A DNA stretch of 64,000 nt from Leifsonia sp. NPDC080035 (GCF_040050925.1 NZ_CP157390.1:992001-1056000), one strand, 5' to 3'. Positions 24,690 through 33,597 are shown, counted from the first letter of the stretch. Translations and numbers: made by a program. Notes: generated from the letters alone by a model not told the origin.

Positions 24690-25934
24690 TCAGCCGAGGA
24701 GACGGGCCAGGAAGGCGTTGCGGAAGCGGCGCTCCGGGTCGAACCGCTCGGTGAGGGCGCGGAAGTCGTCGAGGCGCGGGTAGAGGCTCGGGACGACGCC
24801 GTCGCGATCGATGGAGAGCTTGCCCCAGTGCGGCCGTGCGCCGAGCGGGAGCAGCGCATCCTCGAGCAGCGGGAGCACCGCCTCCACGCCCTCCTGGTCG
24901 CGCAGCCACGTGAAGTGCAGGCCGACCGCGTCCGTTCCGTAGGCGCTCGACAGCCACAGGTCGTCCCGCGCAACGGTGCGGATCTCGCTGATCTGCAGCA
25001 GCGGAGCGATCCGCGGGCCGAGCGCCCGCACCGCCTCGATGGCCTCGACGGCCCTCGCCCGCGGGACCAGGTACTCCGACTGGATCTCGGCGCCGTTCGA
25101 CGGCGTGAACTCGAACCGGAAGTGCGCGAGGCGCTCGCTCCACGGGCCGACGACGCCGAGCTGCTCGGTGGTGTTCCGGACATCCATCGTCGGGATCATG
25201 TGCCGCGCCTCGGTGAGCGCGGGGGCGCCGAAGAAGTCGTCGGCAACGGTGGCGGCGGCGCCGTCGAGCTCCTTGAGCCAGGCCAGGGACACCGTGTCCT
25301 CCGCCCAGGTGGTGAACAGCGAGACGCTGTAGGCGGCCGACGTGACCTCGTCGAAGCGCCCGGTCACCGCCTCCCACGGCACCCCGCCGAACAGCCGCTG
25401 CCGCGCATCGAAGGTGGGGCGGATGTCGAGCGTCACCTCCGTGACGACGCCGAGCGCGCCGAGCGACACGACGGCGCCGTCGAAGCCGTCGTCGCCGCGG
25501 GCGATGTCGACAAGCTCGCCGGAGCCGGTCAGGATGCGCAGGGCCGACACCGCGGTGGCCAGGTTGCCGTTCCGGTCGCCGGAGCCGTGCGTCGCGGTGG
25601 CGATGGCCCCGGCGACGGAGATGTGCGGCAGGGACGCGAGGTTGTGCAGCGCCCAGCCCTGCGCCTGCAGCTCGCGCGCCAGGTCGCCGTAGCGCACGCC
25701 GCCGCCGACCGTGACGGTGGACGCGTCGGCGTCGATGCGGATCGCGGCCGGGAGCGCGGCCGTGCTCACCAGCAGGTCGGCGGAGTCGGCGAGGTCGTTG
25801 AAGGAGTGCCTGCTGCCGAGCGCGCGGACCGAGCGCGAGGAGGCGACCAGCTCACGCAGCTCGTCGACGGTGGCGGGCGCGGCGATCCGCGCCGCCCGGT
25901 ATTCGTAGTTCCCTGCCCAGTTCAGCTCGCTCAC
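24690..25934 (-). CDS. FAD-dependent alditol/xylitol oxidase-like protein
   Basis: This 414-residue vanillyl-alcohol-oxidase-fold protein is about the length of Streptomyces alditol oxidase. The N-terminal FAD domain has GSRHSFND, with His43 at the position of the covalent flavin-linking histidine. It continues with VGGGVRYGDLARELQAQG and SLPHISVAGAIATATHGSG. The C-terminal half is the D-arabinono-lactone-oxidase-type substrate domain ending HPHWGK-like (ARPHWGKLS) and FDPERRFRNAFLARLLG. It would oxidise a sugar alcohol with O2, giving an aldose and H2O2. The GTG at 25934 has GAGGAGGG a few bases upstream. It appears monocistronic. Confidence 0.87.
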   Translation of the reverse strand: MSELNWAGNYEYRAARIAAPATVDELRELVASSRSVRALGSRHSFNDLADSADLLVSTAALPAAIRIDADASTVTVGGGVRYGDLARELQAQGWALHNLASLPHISVAGAIATATHGSGDRNGNLATAVSALRILTGSGELVDIARGDDGFDGAVVSLGALGVVTEVTLDIRPTFDARQRLFGGVPWEAVTGRFDEVTSAAYSVSLFTTWAEDTVSLAWLKELDGAAATVADDFFGAPALTEARHMIPTMDVRNTTEQLGVVGPWSERLAHFRFEFTPSNGAEIQSEYLVPRARAVEAIEAVRALGPRIAPLLQISEIRTVARDDLWLSSAYGTDAVGLHFTWLRDQEGVEAVLPLLEDALLPLGARPHWGKLSIDRDGVVPSLYPRLDDFRALTERFDPERRFRNAFLARLLG

Positions 25935-26090
25935 GGAGCCCTCCTCGCACGTCGTCGTGCCTCCAAGTCTAGGGATGTGAACGTGCACATGACGCCGCTC
26001 CGGTCGACGGAAATGCGCCGTTGCCGCGGGGTACCCACGCCTGTATCGTTCGCGGTGAGAGCGGCGGGGGCCGCGAGAAGGAGGCGTTCT

Positions 26091-26540
26091 GTGGCTGAAT
26101 TCGAGTACGGGCCGGCGGAGTTCATCGTCGCCCAGTTCGACAACGATCGTCCATCCCCGGGAGTGGTGCAGGCCATCCTCGACCTGGTCGAGAGCGGCAC
26201 CGTCCGGCTGCTCGACCTGCTCTTCGTGACCCGCCACGCCGACGGCGGCGTCGACATCGTGGAGCTGGAGGAGATCGGCGACGAGATCGGCATGGCCGGG
26301 GTGAGCCTCGACGCGAGCGGACTCGCCGGCGAAGAGGACGTCGACCAGATCGCCGAGCTGATCGAGCCGGGGACAACCGGCGCCATCCTCGTGATCGAGC
26401 ACCTGTGGGCGAAGGACCTGGCGAGCAAGTTCTTCCAGGCGGGCGGCCTCGTCGTGCACACGGAGCGCATCCCCGCGCCGGTCGTGAACGCGGTCGTCGC
26501 CGGGGAGTACGAATCCGACACCGAACCGGTCGAGAGCTAG
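26091..26540 (+). CDS. DUF6325-family protein
   Basis: This 149-residue protein starts VAEFEYGPAEFIVAQFD and contains a VRLLDLLFVTRHADGGVDIVELEEI strand-helix segment and TGAILVIEHLWAKDLASKF, matching the DUF6325 actinobacterial proteins of unknown function. There are no membrane segments. AGGAGG lies seven bases before the GTG. A TATCGT hexamer near 26044 may be its promoter -10. The SHOCT-domain gene follows after nine bases, and the pair is a common actinobacterial arrangement. Confidence 0.8.
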   Translation: MAEFEYGPAEFIVAQFDNDRPSPGVVQAILDLVESGTVRLLDLLFVTRHADGGVDIVELEEIGDEIGMAGVSLDASGLAGEEDVDQIAELIEPGTTGAILVIEHLWAKDLASKFFQAGGLVVHTERIPAPVVNAVVAGEYESDTEPVES

Positions 26541-26549
26541 GAGAAGACA

Positions 26550-26903
26550 ATGCCACTCGGACGCATGGGACGCCCAGGACTCATCGGCCTCGCCGCCCGC
26601 ACCGCCGTGGTCGCGGGGACGGCGACCGCGGTCTCCGGCGGGATGCAGCGCCGGCAGCAGAACAGGGCGCAGGAGCAGTACGAGCAACAGCAGTACGAGG
26701 CGCAGCAGCAGCAGATGGAGATGCAGCAGATGGCGCAGCAGGCGGCGGCGCAGCAGGCTGCCGCGGCACCCGCGGCGCCCGCCGTCGCAGCCGGGGGCGG
26801 CGACGACATGATGGCCCAACTGCAGCAGCTTGCGAGCTTCCACTCGCAGGGCATCCTCTCGGACGAGGAGTTCGCCGCGGCGAAGGCGAAGCTGCTCGGC
26901 TGA
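26550..26903 (+). CDS. Small SHOCT-domain protein
   Basis: This 117-residue protein has an N-terminal hydrophobic stretch (LIGLAARTAVVAGTATAVSGG, about 10-30), a glutamine-rich probable coiled segment (35-70), an alanine-rich linker and a C-terminal SHOCT domain (LQQLASFHSQGILSDEEFAAAKAKLLG, about 90-117). SHOCT domains are thought to mediate oligomerisation. GGAGA lies before the ATG. It forms an operon with the DUF6325 gene. Confidence 0.85.
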   Translation: MPLGRMGRPGLIGLAARTAVVAGTATAVSGGMQRRQQNRAQEQYEQQQYEAQQQQMEMQQMAQQAAAQQAAAAPAAPAVAAGGGDDMMAQLQQLASFHSQGILSDEEFAAAKAKLLG

Positions 26904-26934
26904 CGCGCTCGCGAGCCGGCCGACGCGGCGGTGT

Positions 26935-27438
26935 CTAGCCGCGGTAGCCGGGATGCCCGTCCGGGCCGAGCCCGCTGCCCTGCGCCAGCTTGTGGAGCAG
27001 GGCGGCGAGCGCGCGCTGCTCGTCGGAGTCGAGCGGGGAGAGCATGTCGGCCTGGTGCTCCTGCGCGACCCCGCGCAGCTGCCCCAGCAGCCGCTCGCCC
27101 GGCTCGGAGAGCGAGAGCACGTAGTTGCGCCGGTCGGCCTCGTTGCGTTCGCGCACCACGAGGCCCTTCCTCTCCAGCTCGTCGACGAGCGCGACGAGCC
27201 GCGCGGGCACCGTGCCGAGCCGCGCGGCGAGTTCCCGCTGCGAGAGCCCCGGCGTGCGGCCGAGGACGCGGATCGCACCGGCCTCGCGCGGGCTGAGGTC
27301 GAGCGCGGCGACCCGGTCGGCGAAGCGGGAGGCGGCCTCGGCGCCGAGCTGCGCCAGCAGGAAGGCGGTGCGCGGCGGCGCTCCACTGCCGGACGGTCCG
27401 GACGGGGCGGGTTTCGCGGGCGGGACGGAAGCTGTCAC
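26935..27438 (-). CDS. MarR-family transcriptional regulator
   Basis: This 167-residue protein has a low-complexity N-terminus, then a MarR winged helix (REAGAIRVLGRTPGLSQRELAARLGTVPARLVALVDELERKGLV, about 51-93) with the wing RNEADRRNYVLSLS, flanked by dimerisation helices. It is divergent from a membrane protein gene. Two GTAACGATTAC boxes lie between the genes, so it probably represses both. The GTG start lies six bases after TATTGT and lacks a Shine-Dalgarno sequence, consistent with a leaderless mRNA. Confidence 0.9.
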   Translation of the reverse strand: MTASVPPAKPAPSGPSGSGAPPRTAFLLAQLGAEAASRFADRVAALDLSPREAGAIRVLGRTPGLSQRELAARLGTVPARLVALVDELERKGLVVRERNEADRRNYVLSLSEPGERLLGQLRGVAQEHQADMLSPLDSDEQRALAALLHKLAQGSGLGPDGHPGYRG

Positions 27439-27444
27439 GGATCC

Positions 27445-27450
27445 ACAATA
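27445..27450 (-). promoter_or_regulatory. -10 element of the marR-type gene (leaderless)
   Basis: TATTGT on the minus strand lies six bases before the GTG at 27438. Confidence 0.6.
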
Positions 27451-27460
27451 GCCCTTGCGC

Positions 27461-27487
27461 GTAACGATTACAGAGTGTAACGATTAC
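27461..27487. promoter_or_regulatory. Paired MarR-type operators
   Basis: GTAACGATTAC occurs at 27461-27471 and 27477-27487, a 16-bp period. Each is a GTAA-N3-TTAC palindrome. The pair fills the gap between the divergent genes starting at 27438 and 27492. Confidence 0.8.
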
Positions 27488-27491
27488 TCTT

Positions 27492-28214
27492 ATGAACGAT
27501 TCCTCCCGTCCTCGCGGCTCCGGCGGACCGCCGCTCGGTGTCCTCGCCGTCGTGCACGCGGCGCTCCTCCTCGCCGCCCTCGTGCTCGGACTGATCCTCG
27601 CCGGCGGAACGACCTTCGTCTCGCCCTTCCAGGGAGCCGAAGCCGTCGCCGCGCACGCCCAGAGCGACTGGGCCGCGATCCGGATCGGCTCGATGCTGCA
27701 GTTCGGTTCCGCCGTTCCGCTCGGCATCTACGCGGCCACCGCCTTCGCCCGCCTCCAACGCCTCGGCGTTCGTGTGCCGGGACCGGCCATCGGCTTCGCC
27801 GGAGGCCTCACCGCGGCCATCCTGCTGATGGTCTCGGCCTTCGGCAGCTACCTGCTCAGCCGCCCCGAGCTCGCGGGCGACGCGCGGCTGGCGCTCGCCA
27901 TCGCGTTCCTCTCGTTCGCGACCGGCGGTGTCGGTTACGTCACCGGGTTGGGGCTGCTGATCGCCGGGATGGCCGTCCCCGGCGTGATCCTCGGCCTTCT
28001 GCCGCGCTGGCTCGCCTGGGTGGGCCTCGTGATCGCGGCGCTCGCGGAGCTCAGCTTCCTCTCCCTCGCCGTCGAGCCCCTGCAGTTCCTGCTGCCGATC
28101 GGCCGCTTCGGCGGGATGCTCTGGCTGATCGCCGCGGGCTTCCTGCTGCCGGTCGATCGGCGGGACGTCCGCGACCGGCGGCGCAACGGCGTGGATGCGG
28201 AGGTCGGCTCATGA
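27492..28214 (+). CDS. Multi-pass membrane protein under MarR control
   Basis: This 240-residue protein has about six membrane helices: after a short Gly/Pro lead, VLAVVHAALLLAALVLGLILAG, then SMLQFGSAVPLGIYAATAFA, and further segments ending GGMLWLIAAGFLLP. It has no recognised catalytic motif and I do not assign a function. The ATG starts five bases after the second MarR-type box, so the boxes overlap its promoter. Its stop overlaps the SDR start (ATGA), which suggests that the two act together. Confidence 0.8.
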   Translation: MNDSSRPRGSGGPPLGVLAVVHAALLLAALVLGLILAGGTTFVSPFQGAEAVAAHAQSDWAAIRIGSMLQFGSAVPLGIYAATAFARLQRLGVRVPGPAIGFAGGLTAAILLMVSAFGSYLLSRPELAGDARLALAIAFLSFATGGVGYVTGLGLLIAGMAVPGVILGLLPRWLAWVGLVIAALAELSFLSLAVEPLQFLLPIGRFGGMLWLIAAGFLLPVDRRDVRDRRRNGVDAEVGS

Positions 28215-28966
28215 CCGCGGCATCCACGGAGCGGGGCTGCGCCCTCGTGCTCGGCGCCGACGGATTCATCGGGAACGCGATCTGCCGGGCGCTCGGCGAC
28301 GCCGGCCTCACCGTGATCCCCGCCGCCCGGAACGCCGAGGCCCTCGCCCGGCTGCGCGACGAGCTCACGGCCACGGGCGTCGGCTGCCCCCGCGCGATCA
28401 CGGTGGATGCGACGGACGACGCCGCACTGACGACGGCGATCGCCTCGGTCGCAACCGAGCACGGGCTCACCGTCGCGGTCAACAACATCGGCCGCGGTCA
28501 CCGCCCGGTGCCGCTCGCGGAGATGGACCTGGCGGCCTTCGACGACGTCGTCGCGGTGACCTTCCGGGCGGTGGCGGTGGCGATGCGCGCCGAGATCAGG
28601 GCGATGCGCGCCGGTTCCGGCGCCCGCGCGATCGTGAACGTGTCCTCCAGCGCCGGGACCACCGGAGCACCGGGGATGGCCGCGTACACCGCCGCCAAGC
28701 ACGCGGTCGTCGGCCTCACCCGCACCAGCGCGATCGACGAGGGACGCCGCGGCATCCGGATCAACGCCGTCACGCCCGGACCCATCGAGTCGGGGCCGAT
28801 CATGACGCAGGACCCGAGCGTGCGGGAGCAGGTCGGCGGGTACGTCCCGATGGGGCGGATGGGGAGCGCCGAGGAGGTCGCCGCCGCGGTCGCGTGGCTC
28901 GCATCGCCCGCCTCCTCCTACGTGACGGGCGCCGTGCTCGCCGTCGACGGCGGACGCACGGCCTAG
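28211..28966 (+). CDS. SDR-family oxidoreductase
   Basis: This 251-residue short-chain dehydrogenase has a variant nucleotide-binding motif GADGFIGNAI in place of TGxxxGIG, NNIG for NNAG, the catalytic serine in NVSSSAG, and YTAAK with catalytic Tyr and Lys. PGPIESGPI follows, and the C-terminus SYVTGAVLAVDGG is typical. It is coupled to the upstream membrane protein under the MarR operators. The unusual first glycine motif (D for the expected small residue) may alter cofactor preference. Substrate unknown. Confidence 0.88.
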   Translation: MTAASTERGCALVLGADGFIGNAICRALGDAGLTVIPAARNAEALARLRDELTATGVGCPRAITVDATDDAALTTAIASVATEHGLTVAVNNIGRGHRPVPLAEMDLAAFDDVVAVTFRAVAVAMRAEIRAMRAGSGARAIVNVSSSAGTTGAPGMAAYTAAKHAVVGLTRTSAIDEGRRGIRINAVTPGPIESGPIMTQDPSVREQVGGYVPMGRMGSAEEVAAAVAWLASPASSYVTGAVLAVDGGRTA

Positions 28967-28984
28967 GGCGGCGCGCTCGCGCCC

Positions 28985-28990
28985 TACGAT
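28985..28990 (+). promoter_or_regulatory. -10 element of purC (leaderless)
   Basis: TACGAT lies six bases before the GTG at 28997. Confidence 0.6.
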
Positions 28991-28996
28991 GGACGG

Positions 28997-29899
28997 GTGA
29001 GCGAACTGGCAGGCTGGAACCACGTCTACTCCGGGAAGGTCCGCGACCTCTACGTTCCGCAGGGGGCGACGGGTCTGGACGACACGGACGCCGTGCTGGT
29101 GGTCGCCAGCGACAGGGTCAGCGCCTTCGACCACGTGCTCGAGCCGGGCATCCCCGGCAAGGGCGAGCTGCTGACCACCCTCAGCCTGTGGTGGTTCGAC
29201 CAGCTGAGCGACGTGCCCAACCACCTCATCCCGGACCACGTTCTCGACGGCGAGCGCGTCGTCGATCGCATCCCCGCCGCCGTGTCCGGGCGCTCGATGC
29301 TCGTGAAGCCGCTCGACATGTTCCCGATCGAGTGCGTTGTCCGCGGCTACCTCACCGGGAGCGGCTGGGCGGAGTACCGGGCGACCCAGAGCGTCTGCGG
29401 GGTGCCGCTGCCGGCTGGCCTCGGCGACGGCGACCGCCTCCCCGAGCCGATCTACACGCCCGCGTGGAAGGCCCCGCTCGGCCAGCACGACGAGAACATC
29501 AGCTTCGAGCGCACGGTGGAGCTGGTCGGCGCCGACGTGGCGGAGGAGCTGCGCCGTCGCTCGCTCGAGGTGTACGAGCGCGGCGCCGCGATCGCCGAGA
29601 AGCGCGGTGTGATCATCGCCGACACCAAGTTCGAGTTCGGCGCGGACCGTGTCTCCGGAGAGATCACGCTCGCCGACGAGGTGCTCACCAGCGACTCCAG
29701 CCGCTACTGGGACGCGGAGGCGTACGCCACCGCGTCGACGCCGGCCGGCCGGATGGCGAGCTTCGACAAGCAGATCGTGCGCGACTGGCTGGCCGCCAAC
29801 TGGGACAAGACGGGCACCCCGCCCGCACTCCCCACCGAGATCGTCGAGCGGACGGCCGCCCGCTACCGGGAGCTGCTGGAGCGTCTCACCGGCGACTGA
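28997..29899 (+). CDS. purC: SAICAR synthetase
   Basis: This 300-residue phosphoribosylaminoimidazole-succinocarboxamide synthase adds aspartate to CAIR with ATP. It shows SGKVRDLYV, VASDRVSAFDHVLEPGIPGKG, the family signature CVVRGYLTGSGWAEY, ENISFE, and IADTKFEFG with SRYWDAEAY near the end. The GTG at 28997 follows TACGAT plus six bases and lacks a Shine-Dalgarno sequence. It is the fourth purine gene in the window, in its own transcription unit. Confidence 0.96.
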   Translation: MSELAGWNHVYSGKVRDLYVPQGATGLDDTDAVLVVASDRVSAFDHVLEPGIPGKGELLTTLSLWWFDQLSDVPNHLIPDHVLDGERVVDRIPAAVSGRSMLVKPLDMFPIECVVRGYLTGSGWAEYRATQSVCGVPLPAGLGDGDRLPEPIYTPAWKAPLGQHDENISFERTVELVGADVAEELRRRSLEVYERGAAIAEKRGVIIADTKFEFGADRVSGEITLADEVLTSDSSRYWDAEAYATASTPAGRMASFDKQIVRDWLAANWDKTGTPPALPTEIVERTAARYRELLERLTGD

Positions 29900-29924
29900 C
29901 CGGACCCGCGGCCACGACCGTCGT

Positions 29925-31805
29925 TCAGCCGGCCAGCGGCGCGCGCTCCGGTCGCGCGACCGCCGGCGCCTCGCGCGCATCCAGCCGTCCGCCGATCGCG
30001 CGCAGCGCCGCGAGGATGGTGGCGAGGTCGACGAACTCCTGGATGATCGCACCCGCCGTCGCGGGGATCAGCCCGAAGGCGGCGATCACCATCAGCACCA
30101 CCGAGATGGCGATGCCGAGCCAGATGCTCTGCAGCGCGATGCGGACGGTGTCGCTGCCGATCCGGACCGCCGTCGCGACGCCGGCGATGTCGTCCACCAG
30201 GATCACCGCGTCCGCCGACTCGCTGGCGGCCGTCGCCCCCTTCGCCCCCATCGCCACGCCCACGTCGGCGGCCGCGAGCACGGGGGCGTCGTTCACGCCG
30301 TCGCCGACCATGATCACCGGGCGCTCGGCGATGGCGGAGACCTCGGCCACCTTGTCCGCGGGGAGGCACTCGGCGCGCACACGGGTGATGCCGAGCTCCC
30401 TCGCGACATGGTCGGCGGTCTCGCGCGCATCCCCGGTGAGCATCATCGTGTTCGTCACGCCGAGCGCGGACAGCCGCGCCAGCGTGTCCACCGCATCCGG
30501 CCGGAGCCGGTCGCTCGCGAGGAGCACGCCGGCGAACGCGCCGTCCACCGCGACATAGACCGCGAGCTCGCCCGGGGCGATCTCCGTGCGCTGCGCCGCC
30601 GGTGCGTGGTCGGCGACGAAGCGGAACTTGCCGACCGCGACCTCCCGGCCGCCGATCCGTGCGACGACGCCGTTCGTCGCCGCCTCCTGAGCGGTGTCCG
30701 CCTCGCGCAGGGCAAGCCCGCGCTCCTGCGCCGCGTGGATGAACGACGCCGCCAGCACGTGCGACGAGTACTGCTCGGCGCTCGCGACAAGCGTGAGCAG
30801 CTCGTCGGCGTCGAACGGTGCCTCCGGACGGATCCCCGTGAGCGTCGGCGTCCCGCGCGTCAGCGTCCCCGTCTTGTCGAAGACCACCGTGCGCGCCCTG
30901 GCCAGCTGTTCGAGCACACCGCCCGACTTCACGATGATGCCGTTGCGGGCGGCCCTGCTCATCCCGCCGATGAACGCGACGGGCGCCGCGATCAGCAGCG
31001 GGCACGGCGTCGCGAGCACCAGCACCTCGGCGAACCGCACCGCCTCCCCGCTCGCCCACCACGCGACCGCGGCGAGCGCGAGCGAGAAGACGGTGAACGG
31101 GACGGCGTACCGGTCGGCGAGGCGCACCACCGGCGCCTTGCTCTCCGCCGCCTCCGCCACGAGGGCGACGATCTGCTGGTACTGCGATGCCTGCGCGGTC
31201 TGGGTCGCCCGGATCTCCACCGCCTGCGTCCCGTTCACCGCACCGCTCAGCACCGCGTCGCCCGCGCTCTTCTCCACCGGGATGCTCTCGCCGGTGATCG
31301 ACGACTGGTCGAGCGCGGTGCGCGCGGAGAGGAGCACACCGTCCACGGGCAGGATCTCGGAGGGCCGGACCAGCAGCACATCGCCCACCCGCACCTCGTC
31401 GATCGGGATGTCCCGGTAGCCGCCGCCCTCCGCCCGGTGCGCGCGCTGCGGCGCGCGCGTCAGAAGCGCATCCAGCTCCCGTTTGGCGCGCTGGTTGGCG
31501 TAGTCCTCCAGCGCCTCCCCGCCCGTCAGCATCAGGACGACGATCAGCGCGGCCACGTACTCGCCGACCAGCACGGTCGCGACGATCGCGGTGATGGCCA
31601 GGATGTCGAGCCCGAACTCGCGCCGGAGCATCGCACGGACCATGTCAACGGCCTGCCAGGCTGCGACGGCGAGCGCGTACACGCTGAAGAGCCACTGCAC
31701 CGCCGCGCCCGCTCCGGCGAGCGCCAGCACGATGCCGACCAGCCCGACCACGAGCGTGAGCGTGACCATCCAATAGCGCCGGGCGGCCCTCAGAACGCGA
31801 GACAT
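29925..31805 (-). CDS. Heavy-metal P-type ATPase with TPC motif
   Basis: This 626-residue P1B-type pump has eight membrane helices, the actuator TGES (171-174), TPC in the metal-path helix (266-268), phosphorylated Asp310 in DKTGT, and GDGVNDAP near the end. There is no N-terminal CXXC metal-binding domain. The expected HP dipeptide of the nucleotide domain is HV (SSHVLAAS). TPC-type pumps have been linked to transition metals such as nickel, iron or manganese; the ion here is not determined. The ATG at 31805 has GGAGGTGAGGGGG upstream, so the 28-residue longer frame is rejected. Confidence 0.9.
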   Translation of the reverse strand: MSRVLRAARRYWMVTLTLVVGLVGIVLALAGAGAAVQWLFSVYALAVAAWQAVDMVRAMLRREFGLDILAITAIVATVLVGEYVAALIVVLMLTGGEALEDYANQRAKRELDALLTRAPQRAHRAEGGGYRDIPIDEVRVGDVLLVRPSEILPVDGVLLSARTALDQSSITGESIPVEKSAGDAVLSGAVNGTQAVEIRATQTAQASQYQQIVALVAEAAESKAPVVRLADRYAVPFTVFSLALAAVAWWASGEAVRFAEVLVLATPCPLLIAAPVAFIGGMSRAARNGIIVKSGGVLEQLARARTVVFDKTGTLTRGTPTLTGIRPEAPFDADELLTLVASAEQYSSHVLAASFIHAAQERGLALREADTAQEAATNGVVARIGGREVAVGKFRFVADHAPAAQRTEIAPGELAVYVAVDGAFAGVLLASDRLRPDAVDTLARLSALGVTNTMMLTGDARETADHVARELGITRVRAECLPADKVAEVSAIAERPVIMVGDGVNDAPVLAAADVGVAMGAKGATAASESADAVILVDDIAGVATAVRIGSDTVRIALQSIWLGIAISVVLMVIAAFGLIPATAGAIIQEFVDLATILAALRAIGGRLDAREAPAVARPERAPLAG

Positions 31806-31900
31806 CCGCACCCCCTCACCTCCATCCTGGCCGCCCCGGCGCGGAGGCGGAAGAGGCGGCGGGCGTCCCTGCCATTCCCCGGCGCGCATGCGGGCGGCGG

Positions 31901-31906
31901 TAGCCT
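31901..31906 (+). promoter_or_regulatory. -10 element of the RraA-like gene (leaderless)
   Basis: TAGCCT lies six bases before the ATG at 31913. Confidence 0.5.
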
Positions 31907-31912
31907 CGCCGC

Positions 31913-32602
31913 ATGACAGACATCCAGACCCCGCTGCCGACCGCGGCGGTCGCCGATGCGGCCGTCCGGCTCGGCGTCCGCGTCGGCCTCGCCCCGGTCG
32001 CGCTCCGGGCGCTGCTGCCCGGCCGGACGTTCCAGGGGCCGGCCGCGCCGGTCACCCACCTCGGCAGCGTCGACGTGCTGCTGGAGACGATTGACGATGC
32101 CCCGCCCGGCGCCGTGCTGGTCGTGGACAACGGGGGTCGCCTCGACGAGGCGTGCGTCGGCGACCTGATGCTGCTGGAGGCGCGGGAGGCGGGGATGACC
32201 GGGGCGGTGATCTGGGGGCTGCACCGGGACACGGCGCAGCTGCGCGAGATCGGGCTGCCGGTGTTCAGCCTTGGGGCGCATCCCTTCGGTCCGCGGCGGG
32301 TGCCGCCGGCGGGCACGGCGATGCGCAGCGCGTTCCTGGACGGTACGCCCGTCTCGCCCTCCCACTGGATCGTGGCGGACGACGACGGGGTGCTCGTGGT
32401 CGGAGAGGACCGGCGAGAGGAGCTGTTCGCCGAGGCCCGGCGCATCCAGCGAACCGAGGGCGCGCAGTCCGAGCGGATGAGCGCCGGGACGTCGCTGCGC
32501 GAGCAGCTGGACTTCGCACGGTACCGCCGTCTGCAGGCCGACGACCCGTCGCTCACGCTGCGCCGCTATCTGGCCGAGACCGGCGGGGCGATCGAGACCT
32601 GA
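31913..32602 (+). CDS. RraA-family protein
   Basis: This 229-residue protein has the RraA/HMG-aldolase fold: TAAVADAAVRLG at the start, GAVLVVDNGGRLDEACVGDLMLLEAREAGMTGAVIWGLHRD (about 61-102) with the ligand-binding Gly/Arg/Asp, and SHWIVADDDGVLVV. Relatives are 4-hydroxy-4-methyl-2-oxoglutarate/oxaloacetate lyases or RNase E inhibitors; in actinobacteria a lyase or decarboxylase role is more likely. A 48-residue C-terminal helical extension is present. TAGCCT precedes the ATG by six bases. Confidence 0.82.
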   Translation: MTDIQTPLPTAAVADAAVRLGVRVGLAPVALRALLPGRTFQGPAAPVTHLGSVDVLLETIDDAPPGAVLVVDNGGRLDEACVGDLMLLEAREAGMTGAVIWGLHRDTAQLREIGLPVFSLGAHPFGPRRVPPAGTAMRSAFLDGTPVSPSHWIVADDDGVLVVGEDRREELFAEARRIQRTEGAQSERMSAGTSLREQLDFARYRRLQADDPSLTLRRYLAETGGAIET

Positions 32603-32635
32603 AATAGTCTCGGCTCCGCGGGCGTTGAACGCATC

Positions 32636-33532
32636 ATGCCCGAGCTCCTCCCCGCCGACTCCGCCATGGGCGCGGTCACCCTCCGCGTCGCCGACCTCGA
32701 CCTCATGACCGCCTACTATCGCGACGCGGTCACGCTGTCCGTGCTGGCCGCCGAGGGTGGGCGGGTGATCCTCGGGCGAGGATCCACCCCGGTCGTGATC
32801 CTGGAGCACGCACCGGAGCTGAAGCACGCGAGCCGCGGCGAGGCGGGGCTGTTCCACACGGCGGTGCTCTTCGACAGCGAGGAGGCGCTGGCCGCGGCGG
32901 TCTACTCCGTCGCCCGGCGCGCGCCCGGCACGTTCACCGGCAGCGCCGACCACCTCGTCAGCAAGGCGTTCTACTTCACCGACCCGGAGGACAACGGTGT
33001 CGAGCTGTACTGGGACCGGGACCGCAGCCAGTGGAGCTGGACGCACGGCCAGGTGGAGATGGACACGCTGTTCCTCGACCCCAACGGCTTCCTGTCCGAG
33101 CACCTGACCGAGCGCGGCGTCGCGCTGGCCGAGGCGGACGCTGCGGGCGCGGACGCCGGAGATGCCGGCCGCTTCGGCGCCGCGACCGTCGGGCACGTGC
33201 ACCTCTCGGTCGGCGACGTCGCGACGGCCCGGGAGTTCTACGTGAACCGGCTCGGCTTCGACGCGACGGCGGCGCTCGGCGACTCCGCACTGTTCGTCTC
33301 GGCGGGCGGCTACCACCACCACATGGCGATGAACACGTGGAACAGCCGGGGCGCCGGCCGCCGCGCGCCGGCGCTCGGCCTCGGCGAGGTGGAGATCCGG
33401 CTGCCGGGGGCGGACGACCTCGGCGAGCTCACCGAGCGGATGCGGCACTACGGGGTGCAGACGCGCGACGACGGCACATCGGTGGCGTTCGACGATCCGT
33501 GGGCGAACGCGGTACGGGTCGTGGCGGCCTAA
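32636..33532 (+). CDS. VOC-family dioxygenase-like protein (CatE type)
   Basis: This 298-residue protein has two vicinal-oxygen-chelate repeats. The first begins MGAVTLRVADLDLMTAYYRDAV and ends with DPEDNGVELYWDRD. The second begins VGHVHLSVGDVATAREFYVNRLGFD and includes GGYHHHMAMNTW. Metal-ligand candidates are His in GLFHTAVLF, Glu in VELYW, and His in GHVHLSV. It resembles the CatE/YwbC branch of catechol 2,3-dioxygenase or glyoxalase-like proteins. Substrate unknown. It follows the RraA-like gene by 33 bases. No clear Shine-Dalgarno sequence is seen; an in-frame ATG 30 bases downstream is an alternative start. Confidence 0.82.
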   Translation: MPELLPADSAMGAVTLRVADLDLMTAYYRDAVTLSVLAAEGGRVILGRGSTPVVILEHAPELKHASRGEAGLFHTAVLFDSEEALAAAVYSVARRAPGTFTGSADHLVSKAFYFTDPEDNGVELYWDRDRSQWSWTHGQVEMDTLFLDPNGFLSEHLTERGVALAEADAAGADAGDAGRFGAATVGHVHLSVGDVATAREFYVNRLGFDATAALGDSALFVSAGGYHHHMAMNTWNSRGAGRRAPALGLGEVEIRLPGADDLGELTERMRHYGVQTRDDGTSVAFDDPWANAVRVVAA

Positions 33533-33597
33533 GCGCCGGCGCCCGAGGTCGGTCGGGAACGGAGGACGTTCCGGGCGACACACCGGGTGGATGCGGG

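Noticed and set aside
18153..29899. Possible purine riboswitch in front of purM, purF, purD or purC
   Set aside because: purM, purD and purC have essentially no leader sequence, and no conserved aptamer-like core is visible in the short gap before purF.
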